NCBI GenBank assembly: GCA_022578965.1
Contig: MU400571.1
Coordinates: forward strand, 1-64,000
Reading direction: 5' to 3'
Source: Xylaria sp. FL1777
Lineage: Eukaryota; Ascomycota; Sordariomycetes; Xylariales; Xylariaceae
Length of the DNA: 64,000 nt
Below the pieces are notes generated by a model. It did not search any database. It saw only the letters and a list, made by a program, of their open reading frames with translations, and was not told the DNA's origin. The position numbers and the translations under genes were made by a program. Positions within the stretch are counted from its first letter, which is position 1; each line of letters begins with the position of its first letter. Of the stretch, positions 23,934-33,912 are shown piece by piece.

Positions 23934-26327
23934 ATGGCCACCGACAATGGGGATCGGGCTGAGCGCGAGATCAAGAACCATATTCTCTTCGAGATCGCTA
24001 CCGAGGTTGCTCATCGTGGTACGTCTGAGCAAGTCATACGCTCCTTGCCATGTGGATGACTTCTGACCCGTCTACCAGTCGGAGGCATCTACTCTGTCAT
24101 CAAGTCCAAAGCCCCCGTCACCACCGCTGAGTATGGCGACCGTTACACTCTCATTGGCCCTCTCAACCACCAGTCTGTAAGTGGCACCCCGGTTGCCAGC
24201 CCGGACGCCCGTCGCGTTTGGCACTACTTGGCTAACCATCTTCTCTAGGCCGCTGTCGAGGTGGAGGAGCTCGAGCCCCCCAACCCCGAGCTCGTCAAGA
24301 GTATTGAGGCTATGCGTAACCGGGGGATTGGCGTCTTGTATGGCAGGTGGTTGATAGATGGTGCTCCCCGCGTCCTACTCATCGACACTAAGACCGCATA
24401 CAAGTATATGGACGAATGGAAGGCCGACCTATGGAACGTGGCAAGCATCCCTTCCCCCCCAGGCGACGACGAGACGAACGAAGCGATTGTCTTCGGATAT
24501 CTGGTCGCCTGGTTTCTAGGTGAGGTACGTTCTCGGCCCATCAGTTCCTTCTCACTGGCCGACAAGCTTAGCTAACTCGGTCCAGTACGTGTGCCACGAG
24601 AAGAAAAAAGCTGTCATTGCCCATTTTCACGAATGGCTTGCCGGCGTCGCATTGCCGCTCTGCAAAAAACGTCACATAGATGTCACTACCGTCTTCACTA
24701 CTCACGCTACTTTGCTCGGTCGATACCTCTGCGCTGGTTCTGTCGACTTTTATAACAACCTCCAGAACTTTGATGTGGATGCTGAGGCTGGGAAACGGGG
24801 CATCTATCACCGCTATTGCATTGAGCGCGCAGCCGCGCACTCATGCGACGTGTTCACCACCGTGTCTCACATCACCGCCTTCGAAAGTGAACATTTACTA
24901 AAGCGCAAGCCCGACGGGGTGTTGCCGAATGGCCTTAATGTCACTAAATTTTCTGCTGTGCACGAGTTCCAGAATCTGCATCAGCAGGCCAAGGAGAAGA
25001 TCCATGACTTCGTGCGGGGTCATTTCTATGGACACTATGATTTCGTTCCCGACGATACGCTCTATTTCTTTACCGCCGGGCGCTATGAGTTTCGCAATAA
25101 AGGTGTCGACATGTTTATTGAATCCCTGGCCCGGTTGAACCATAGGCTTAAGAGCTCGGGCAGCAAGACCACGGTTGTAGCCTTCATTATCATGCCGGCA
25201 CAGACCACGTCCCTTACCGTCGAAGCGCTGAAAGGCCAGGCGGTCGTCAAATCGCTAAGAGACACAGTTGACGTGATCGAGCGTGGCATTGGCCGCCGTA
25301 TCTTTGAGCGGTCCCTCAAGTGGCACGATGGCGATACCATGCCTGATGAGAAGGAGCTCATCACGAGCGCCGATCGCGTGGTGCTAAGACGCAGACTCTT
25401 TGCGATGAAGCGTCACGGGCTGCCGCCAATTGTGACGCACAACATGGTCAACGACCACGATGATCCCATCCTCAACCAAATCCGCCGGGTACAGCTTTTT
25501 AATCATCCCACAGATAGGGTTAAGATTGTCTTCCATCCCGAATTTTTGAATTCTTCAAACCCTATCCTACCATTAGACTATGATGACTTTGTGCGCGGTA
25601 CTAATTTGGGCGTCTTCGCCTCGTATTACGAACCCTGGGGCTATACTCCGGCCGAGTGCACGGTTATGGGAGTCCCCAGTATCACGACAAACCTGTCCGG
25701 CTTCGGTTGCTATATGGAGGAGCTGATCGAGAACTCGAGCGATTACGGCATTTATATTGTAGATCGACGTAACAAGGGTGTCGACGATTCGGTCAATCAG
25801 CTGACATCATGCATGTTTGATTTTTGCCAAAAGAGCCGGCGTCAACGTATTAACCAGCGGAATCGCACGGAGAGGCTGAGTGACCTGCTTGACTGGAAGA
25901 GAATGGGCATGGAATACGTCAAGGCACGACAGTTGGCATTGCGGCGAGCGTACCCAGCCTCGTTCACGGGCGAGGAAGAGGAGGGAGACTTCATTCCCGG
26001 CGTGGAACAGAAGATATCGCGACCGTTTTCGGTGCCTGGCTCGCCCCGCGACCGGGCTGGGATGATGACGCCCGGTGATTTTGCCAGTCTGCAAGAGGGA
26101 CGAGAAGGCTTAAGCACAGAGGATTATGTTGCGTGGAAACTACCGTAAGTTGACTGGCTAGCTTCAGCATAACCAACCAATCGCACAAGGCACTCTTCAA
26201 ACTAACAATGATGACAAGGGATGAGGAGGACCCAGACGAATACCCGTTCCCCTTGACACTACGAACAAAATCAAACGTATCGGGACCGGCGTCACCCCTC
26301 GAGGCTGTGCAGCTAAATGGAAGCTAA
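23934..26327 (+). CDS. Glycogen [starch] synthase, GT3 family
   Basis: Five exons: 23934-24018, 24079-24176, 24249-24524, 24586-26144 and 26219-26327, giving 708 residues, the normal size for fungal Gsy proteins. [12 protein letters not shown] (about 29-40) forms the UDP-glucose-binding loop. [30 protein letters not shown] and [10 protein letters not shown] are family signatures. The GT3 catalytic motif EPWGYTPAE gives E502 and E510. The arginine-rich [14 protein letters not shown] near 585 is the glucose-6-phosphate sensing helix. The C-terminal tail has [13 protein letters not shown], which matches the Ser/Thr sites phosphorylated to switch the enzyme off. It extends alpha-1,4-glucan chains in the cytosol. 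The last intron ends in an AAG acceptor. Codons in the middle exon are strongly GC-ending. Confidence 0.97.
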
Positions 26328-28378
26328 GGGAGCGGAGCGGAGCGGAGCGGACTGAAACGAAACATTGCACAAACCCTTTCGCATAGCGATTTGATTTCGA
26401 CGTAATTACACTAGCATCAATCCTCGTACTTGACAGACAAGGCCGGCGGCCAGGGTTGAGAGCCAGCAGCGAGCACGTATCACACGAGTTGACGGTATAC
26501 CTAAGTCTCATGGGGCTTGGCAGTGGGAGGACAGAGGAGCAGAAAGCATGATTGATTTACAGTTGAAGTATGGCTCTTTGCATAGCACATGCATAGCACA
26601 CATGCATTGGCGGGTAGTTTTGCCGTCTCTTCAATGTCCGCGCCCTCGTCCCTTTTCTTTTTTCTTTTTTCTTTTTTGGTTTTTTATTCTCTTGGCTGTT
26701 TCCATCTACGTATCGAATGTACACCATGGGGGCACGCCAATATACATATATACATACCCAGCAATCTAACAAGCAAACGATGACCATGTGTTGGAGGAGG
26801 CCAAGAATGTACTTTATGTAGGTATACGCATGACATCTGGAGTTCCATGTAGGGGGACCACTCTCGAGGGAGCTGTGTGACGTGAGGAATGTGAGGAATA
26901 TGAGGAGTGTGAGAGGAATGTGAAAAAGGACCGGCCGAGATGAGATGGGATCTAAGTCTGTAGAGCGAGGATGGTACGGATGGATAGGCCGATGTTAGAA
27001 AGTACCGTATTTTGTAAATTACAGCACTAGGGATTTCCTACTGTAGAAACGTGGTGTTTATCTTAGTTACGTAGGTAGCTAAGTATAGATTCATGAATGG
27101 TTGGTCCCATCACTTTGGTATTGATAGAGCATATGTGTACTGCGTAGTAAGGTGGGGGCAGGCGGTGGGTTCAGCTGTGCGACTTAGTATAGGTAGGTAC
27201 TGAGTAATTGAACGATGGAGGAGGAGGTTGGTGTTCCCCATTCCCCATACTTACAGGGATAGATACCCGTGGCTCCTGCTGGTCGGCACTGTGTTTTCGG
27301 CACTGTATGTGCAGGTACCTACCTAAGGTAGGTACTACGCAGTATGTATGTTCCTGCGCTACATATGTACATACGCAGTATGCGGACGCAGATGTATGTA
27401 CGCAGGATGTAGGTCTATCTCGATGTCTGGGGGTGTAGTACTGTAGTATATGAGGTAGGTATCTAGTAGTATAATGCCGCCTTTCCCTTTTCCATGTAGT
27501 CCACGGGTATTTAGAAGAGTGTTGAGTGTTGCCAATTGTAGTAAGGGAAGCTTGGAAGGAAGTTAGCGGAAGGAATTCCTTAGATAATGGATAATGGACA
27601 AAGTATCTACCGTACGGAATATACTGTAGGAACAATGTTGTATGCAAGTGGCATCCAAACAATTGCTGGAGCCTCACGGCAAACCTCATCCTTCTCTCTC
27701 CTCTTTCTTGCACCATCTCCCCGCCCACTCTGCCTCCCGTCAGCAAAAACCGCCACCGCCGCCGCCGCCGCTACCGACGACGGTATCGACAACGCCGCAT
27801 ACACCCCTGCATCTTGGCTGGTTTTCCCCATGTAGAATACCCACTGGCACTGCACATGTTTCCGGACTGTCGTGGACTTGCTTGTAGGTAGCACAGGAGA
27901 GTGTACGGTTGGCCAAGCCTTGCCTACCACTTCACGGGCCTATCCAAGTGTCTCCCACGGGAGTCTCTCCATAAAATCTCTCCCCATAACAACTCTCCAT
28001 CCTGTCTGTACAGATCAGCTAGATAGGCGGCAGAGCATATTCCCATGCGACGACATACACTACGACATACATGACATACACGACATACCGTGCCAATCTC
28101 GTGGCTCCCTTGCCCGCCCCCTCCCCCCACTGAAGTGCTTGCCTTATCTAGATACTTAAGTCGGTAGTCTAGAGAGCTCCTTCGCGCTTCTCTTCCCACG
28201 TCTCTGATCCATCACCCCCCTCCCAAGGTCCCTCGTTGTACCTACATGTCTCGCTCTCTCTTGCGAGACTCGAGTCGCCCAATTCGCATTCCTTGTCGCC
28301 CTCGTCATCTTTGTCATCACACGACATCTTAGACCCCTTCTTTGCACTGCGGCTTCGGCTGCATGTAATCCGTCCAGT
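26328..28378. other. Intergenic region
   Basis: Two kilobases with no supportable gene. There is a ggagc repeat at 26330-26350, a C/T/purine-rich run near 26640-26690, TACCTA motifs near 27310 and 27190, and gacatac repeats near 28052-28095. The 191-codon minus-strand frame at 27171-27746 shows no family features. The 200 bp before 28379 are C/T-rich and fit the F-box gene leader. Confidence 0.55.
26329..26351. repeat. GGAGC pentanucleotide run
   Basis: About four copies of ggagc in the string gagcggagcggagcggagcgg immediately after the glycogen synthase stop codon, inside its 3' UTR. Confidence 0.8.
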
Positions 28379-30417
28379 ATGAAATTCACAGCCATGAAGT
28401 TCTTCCGTCGGAGTAAGAAGTCGACGTCGGAGTCTAAGTCGTCCAAGAAATCACAGCAACAAGCCTACGACGATGTAGAGCGCGACAAGTACCGCTTCTA
28501 CAATCCCCGCCACGACCAGCATTACAACTACGCTGCCGAGAGAAGCCGCATTTTCGCACCCTGGCTCGAACTGCCTGCCCCGATCCTCGAGAGGGTCTTT
28601 GCCTTTGTCTGCCCCCATAGCTGTGACGAATCCTACGAAAACTGCGAGAGGAGCGCCGTTGAGGATGCCTGCATGCTCTGTGATCTGCGCGACCTCGCTC
28701 ATGCTGGCCAGGTCTGCAAGCGCTGGAGAAGTTCTGCCATACGACTCATGTAGGTTACCCTCCACCCTCATCGAAGTAGTTCATTATCATTCCTTAATTC
28801 CTTCATTTGGCTGACCGTGACATCCCCTCCCTTTCATTTAGGTATCATAGCATTCGTATAGACTCTGTCCATTACTGCGAGCGAGAGATCGACCTTTCTG
28901 AGAGGCGCAAGCGTAAGAGTCGCTTTGACCGCAATGGCGTCCCCGAGGACCCGGCCGGTGCCCGCCTGCATCTGCTATGCCGTACCCTACGCGACGACCC
29001 TACCCGCCTGGGGAAGCTTGTGCAATACTTCAAGACCCCCTATATGCTGCGGGAGTCGAGCGCCCCTCTCCTTGCGAGAACCATTGCCGTGCTGCCCAAC
29101 CTGAGATACGTTGATCTACCCGAGGGTCTATTCACAGATGACCCCGTCCATCATACCCTCAAGCTCGAGGTCCAGGCCAGATGCCCCGGCCTTCGGAAAA
29201 TGACGTACCTGGCTGGAAGTGAGCGCAGTCTCGAGGCACTGGGCCGTGGAAATGTGTGGCCAGACCTCGAGGTTCTGGAGCTTGGCAGGATCAACATGGA
29301 CCCTGCCGTCCTACGACACGTCCTTGCCACAATGCGACATCTGCGCGCTCTCAAGGCTTCGGACTGCAAGATGCTAGACGATGACTTCTTCCGGTATAAT
29401 GATACCCTCCCCGCCTTCCCACCCGTGGAGGAACTCGTCCTCACCGACGTCCCTCGCATCACTGCCGACGGCCTAATTGCGTATTTGTCCAGGGATGACA
29501 CTAAACGTAGCTTGAAGGTGTTGTCTTTGTCCAATACCGGAACACACCCTACGGCTCTCCATGATGTCTTGGCACATGCTCCAAGTCTTGTCACATTATC
29601 CATCACCGAACAGGTCGACTCTCCCTTCCCATCTCACGGGGTCACTATCCCTCCCCTATCCAATTGGGCCCTCGAAACATTGCGTTACGAGATCACCGCC
29701 TCTCCGGCGACCTCGGCATACGCGAGCACCACCGCCGGTTACTATAATTACTTGGCATCGTCGCTCTTCGCAGGTGGTCTACCCCGCCTAGCAGCCATCT
29801 ATGTGCGAGATCAGACCTTCCCCGACTTACTCCTGGGCCTACCGCCGCCTATGCCCGGCTTTGCGGGAAGCGCTCAGCGCCCAAGTAGCGCGGGCAGCAC
29901 ACGCATGTTCAACGCGGGAGGCGGGGGCCTTTCGCCATCGGGCATAGGAGGCTATAATAACCCCACGTCTCGATTCAGCTCTAACAACCCGTTTGCATCA
30001 GCATTCAATGGCCCGCGTGGGCCGGGAATGTTGTCTTTGAACCAGACCCTCGAAATCTTTACTAAGGGCGATGATGACCTGGACTGGGGCAGTACGCGCA
30101 TGGATCCCTTCGATGCCTACGGCGGTAGTAGCGGAGGCCGAGGGCGCCACGGGCGGTCCGGAAGTTCAGCGAGCGGCCGGCCACTCAGCAGTTACGGCCT
30201 ATCCGACATAGGCACGGGTTGGCAGGCTGGCGGCGGTGCTAGGATGAGTATCATACAGGGTGATGGTCACGGTGGGTTCCTAAGCGTACCAGGTGACAAC
30301 ATGGGAGGTCATGGACGCAAGAGTAGTACCTCAAGCTTTGGACAGTCAAGGGACGAGTGGCCCCGACCAGGCAGTAGCCAAGGCCCCAAGAAGGGTGATC
30401 GAGATCTTTGGCGTTGA
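28379..30417 (+). CDS. F-box protein with leucine-rich-repeat-like region
   Basis: Two exons: 28379-28749 and 28842-30417, giving 648 residues. The N-terminus is basic and Ser/Lys-rich. An F-box-like segment spans about 60-123 (WLELPAPILERVFAFV, then LRDLAHAGQVCKRWRSSA), with a short Cys-rich insert (CEDAC-type spacing) inside it. The middle part (about 190-400) has leucine-rich helices and strands such as LPNLRYVDLPEGLF, WPDLEVLELGRI and SLKVLSLSNTGTHP, the pattern of LRR-type substrate receptors. The last 170 residues are Gly/Ser/Pro/Asn-rich and probably disordered. It would act as substrate adaptor of an SCF ubiquitin ligase; the substrate is unknown. A start at the second Met (residue 6) is also possible. 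Confidence 0.85.
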
Positions 30418-31724
30418 GTAAGGACGAGTTTCTCTGGATAAAATGAAAGGGGAACACGACATCGCATCTATGCAGGCACACGAGAGCTTGAGCAAGAGCA
30501 GAAGTGGCTCATTGTTACTCAGTCAGTATACCGATCATGCGTAAAGGGCCCAAAAAACACACACACAATCAACGGTGCGTAAATGTAAAGGGGGTGGGGC
30601 GTAAAAAGGAGATACAAAATCAGGGCCCAGAGGAATAGAAATAACAACTGTGCCGGTATTGCGCAGTAAAAATCTGTAGCCTGGGAAACGAAACTGTTCG
30701 ATATATGTCCAACATATAACAAGTCTGTGGATTTCTCTTCTCTCTTCTCTCTTCTTTTCTCTTCGGATAGGTGGGGATGGCAAGTTCGCCCAGGCAAACG
30801 TGCGATAACTAATTTATGATTTGATTCTTCCTTCAGGAAATGTCTTGGCACGATGGACGTTTTTGATTGCCATGCTCCTGCTGTCTATGGTTTTTTTGTT
30901 CTGGCTTTACGTTTGATGAACGTTATCTGGAAGTCGCCTACATACTATGTAGATAGGACAACCTGTCTGTCTAGGTCTATTTACGTCTATTTATCGGCGG
31001 ACATTTGGGGCAGTTCCGGTCTCGTCGGCTCGGGTAAGCAAGGGCCAGACACTAATAATCGGAAGTGAGCAAAAAGCTGACAACAGTCGTCATTCAAGCA
31101 GAATAAAAGAAAGCATGTAAAATAACCACTGGTGTTGATGTTTAGATAGCTTTTAGTAATGGGGCATGAATTGTGATTGGTAGTCTCTCTATTCCATTTA
31201 TCCAAGCGTCTCGAGGAGAGCACAACGCAAATATGTAGTAGGTACTTACAGCGTTCTCTGCTTCTATGACGCAAAGTTCTTTTAAATCTACTTCTCAATA
31301 TTCGTCCTGGTCCATCCCGGATATCATGACACGAAGTTCCTATACCTATAATTACAATCTTCAACACCCGTTTAATATCATCGCGTGTAATAATAGCACT
31401 CCTTTTTCGTCGTCAAACAGCATTACGCTCTAGAACGCTATCGAAGTCGGTTTGGCACACGGTGCTTAAACACGCGGATCGGCAGACGTATAGCATTAAT
31501 GCTGCGCGCTTAAGTACTGTAGTTGCCTCCATCGAGGCTCCCCCTTCTTCCCTTGTCTGCCGATCCTAATAATGGAGGAAGAGCTTCTACCCAGAATTTT
31601 TCGCAAGCGAAAATGCCATAGCGATTTGGCATGTAGGCGGGCCATATTGGCCTAAACTTAGGTATATAGCAGACAGTAAGCCAGCTACAGCATATCTAGA
31701 ATCTCGATTCAGCCTGTCAAAGCT
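30418..31724. other. Intergenic region between convergent genes
   Basis: I see no gene. Both neighbours point inward, so it carries two 3' UTRs. A ttctcttctctcttctctcttc pyrimidine tract lies near 30735-30762. Small frames are hydrophobic or low-complexity. Confidence 0.55.
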
Positions 31725-32861
31725 CTACGCAATTTTTGTCACAGTCAGCTCGCCTGATTCGCTAGCAAGCTCCAGCAACCCACCCGCTTCGAGCTTTTTC
31801 TTCCACTTCGCGCTTTCGTAGCGGGCAAGGATGAGAGTCATGCGCAGAAGTACTCCGTCACTAGAGCCATGCTCGTTCACAGATTTATCCATGGGGGTAA
31901 AGGTCCACCGCCCAAAGGCCCAGTTTAAAATATGTCTGGTAGACGAGGGTGGGGCTAATGGTGGTGTTAAAATGGGAGTATTTTGATCCGAGTTATGAAC
32001 TTGGGCCAGCGACGAGGTCGTTAACACTGATTTTATCCTATAAACCTCATCTTTTGGGGCCATCTTGAGCAACATCATGAGCTTCGGTGCATCGACGACT
32101 GCGTCTTCGGGCCCGCGTAGCGTGACCGAGAGAACCTCGACTTCAGACTGGTGGTCATGGCCATGTCCGTTCTGGCTTGTGGCTGGATGATCCTCGGTCA
32201 GGGTGCGGGTGAGTCCTCGGTCAAGGCCGAAGATGACGCCGACAGGGACACGGCCCTTGTCGCTCTTGACCCAGGCGACATCGACTTCCAGGTCACCAAG
32301 CCGATCTCTCACCTCGTCAAAACGGCGCTCGTCGCAAGCCTCCCACTTGTTGAAGACGACGAGGTCGGTGTAGCGAGCCTGGAGTCGGGCGGTGAAACTG
32401 GTGTCCTCGTAGCCGGCCCAGTTCTCGACGTCGATGACGCTGACGACGCCGTCGAGGACGTACTGGGCGGCGGTGTCGCGCGCAATTCGGTTGACCTCGA
32501 TGGCGAGGGTGGCGGGGAAGGCAGAGCCCGAGGTCTCGATGACGATGCGGTCGGGATTGACGGTGGTGCGGAGCTCGGCGAGGGCGGGGCCCAGCTGGCC
32601 GACGAGGTTGCAGCAGATGCAGCCGTTGAGCAGCTCCTGGACGCCCGACACGGCGCTGCTGGCGGCGAGCTGCGAGTCGATGGCCACGTCACCGAACTCG
32701 TTCTTGACCAGTGCCAGGCGGTACGACGGGTTGGCGGCGCGGAGCTGCGGCACGAGATTGAGCAGCAACGTGGTCTTGCCCGAGCCCAGAAACCCCGTGA
32801 CGATGGTGATGGGGATTGGCGCCATGGCCGTTGCTGTCGCCGTTGCGATGCTGGCTCTCAC
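31725..32861 (-). CDS. CobW/Zng1-family metal-chaperone GTPase
   Basis: Single exon, 378 residues. The Walker A motif is GFLGSGKTT (23-31). The metal-binding CxCC motif is GCICCN (Cys81, Cys83, Cys84). VIETSG (107-112) is the Walker B region. The guanine-specificity motif reads NKWE (171-174) where most members have NKxD, an unusual form. A His-rich segment (NGHGHDHQ, about 225) precedes the C-terminal CobW domain (about 240-360), which includes RHILNWAFGRWTF. Zng1 relatives hand zinc to methionine aminopeptidase; this subgroup is more diverged, so its client is unsure. A start at Met13 (MAPIPITIVTG) is about as likely as Met1, since the 12-residue extension is Ala/Thr-rich. The 5' half is far more GC-rich than the 3' half. 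It is divergent from the small gene at 33303. Confidence 0.88.
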   Translation of the reverse strand: MRASIATATATAMAPIPITIVTGFLGSGKTTLLLNLVPQLRAANPSYRLALVKNEFGDVAIDSQLAASSAVSGVQELLNGCICCNLVGQLGPALAELRTTVNPDRIVIETSGSAFPATLAIEVNRIARDTAAQYVLDGVVSVIDVENWAGYEDTSFTARLQARYTDLVVFNKWEACDERRFDEVRDRLGDLEVDVAWVKSDKGRVPVGVIFGLDRGLTRTLTEDHPATSQNGHGHDHQSEVEVLSVTLRGPEDAVVDAPKLMMLLKMAPKDEVYRIKSVLTTSSLAQVHNSDQNTPILTPPLAPPSSTRHILNWAFGRWTFTPMDKSVNEHGSSDGVLLRMTLILARYESAKWKKKLEAGGLLELASESGELTVTKIA

Positions 32862-33302
32862 GCAGCGGCTGGGGCGAGAGAGGAGGAGGAGGAAGTTTTC
32901 TCGGAAAGTGAATGGTTTTTAAACAAAGGTTCAACGCTGAGCTGGCGGGGTTGAGGGGTTTCTGTATCTTACCTACCTAGGTATGTACCTAAACCTACCT
33001 GGTACTTACATAGGTACTTACATAGGTAGGTAGGTACCTTACCTACCTAGGTAGATAAGGCGCTGTCACCCCACTACGTACGCAGTACGCACGTACAGCT
33101 GGAAAACCAGCCTCATAACCCCCCCTGCAAAGCTGAGTTTCAGGTCTTAGGTAGTATATATCCCGCCCCTAATGCACAGTGACGTAGTAGTTCGCTTATA
33201 CGTAGTGTCTGCCACCCTCAACTTCGAGCAGGCAATAGCAATCGCCAACAGTTAACGAAGCAAAGAAGAAGGTGGTTGAGTATTGTGCAGACACTAATAA
33301 CA
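32862..33302. promoter_or_regulatory. Shared divergent promoter region with TACCTA palindromes
   Basis: The 441 bp between two outward-facing start codons must hold both promoters. At 32968-33056 it carries a dense patch of acctacctaggta, gtaggtaggtacc and cttacataggtac strings that form near-perfect inverted repeats. A tatata lies at about 33155 toward the plus-strand gene. Regulatory function is inferred from position only. Confidence 0.5.
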
Positions 33303-33716
33303 ATGTCTTCAGCAACACCTCCAAACACTCAACCCACACAGGCAACCTTCAAAGATCGATTAGACGAAGCCGCCAAAGAAGCTGGTCAGCCCGCAAGCGT
33401 CCATGACAAAAGCAGCAGTTCGAGTCTGATGGAGAAAGGTCGGTAGTTATTTGGCCGATCAGACCACCCGTCGTTGAGCAACATTACCTCGAGGCGATAA
33501 GCCTATGAGTCCGTGTTCTAACTTCCAGACTATAATAAAGTTGCCGAGTATATCCCGGCAGCGTCCAGAACCAAGAATGGCCAAGAGCAGCACGAAGCGC
33601 CGCCATCAAGAGAGCTAGCAGGCCCCCCAGACCGCCCCGAGCATGATGGCCATATTGCCGAGTTCGTCAGACAACAGCACCGGAGCAAGAAGCTTGACGG
33701 AGATAGCGAGGACTAA
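33303..33716 (+). CDS. Small hydrophilic conserved-looking protein, unknown function
   Basis: Two exons, 33303-33438 and 33529-33716, give 107 residues; each exon alone is too short to stand out. The protein starts MSSATPPNTQPTQATFKDRL, is rich in Lys, Glu, Asp, Ser and Gln, and has no signal peptide or membrane segment. A central NKVAEYIPAASRTKNG and an acidic end (KKLDGDSED) look like sequence under selection rather than a chance frame. Donor gtcggt and acceptor ttccag keep the frame. It shares a promoter region with the CobW GTPase gene, which may or may not mean a functional link. I do not recognise the family. Confidence 0.7.
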
Positions 33717-33912
33717 TGGCTGCTACTTGTTCACTTGCATGTCAGACAGACTTGTTAGGTAACAGTAGCGAGTTGTTTCTTATGAAGTCACGGGCGAATT
33801 AATTCACGATGTTATAGCCTCAGATGGGCTAGCCTATTAGTTTCTGGGTAGAACCTTGAGCCTACATAGGGTTCATATTTATGATATTTATAGTCCGACC
33901 TGCTCTATTAAG

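Noticed and set aside
32151..32954. 267-codon plus-strand frame rich in Asp, Val and Gly
   Set aside because: Antisense shadow of the GC-rich 5' half of the CobW GTPase gene, whose motifs are unmistakable.
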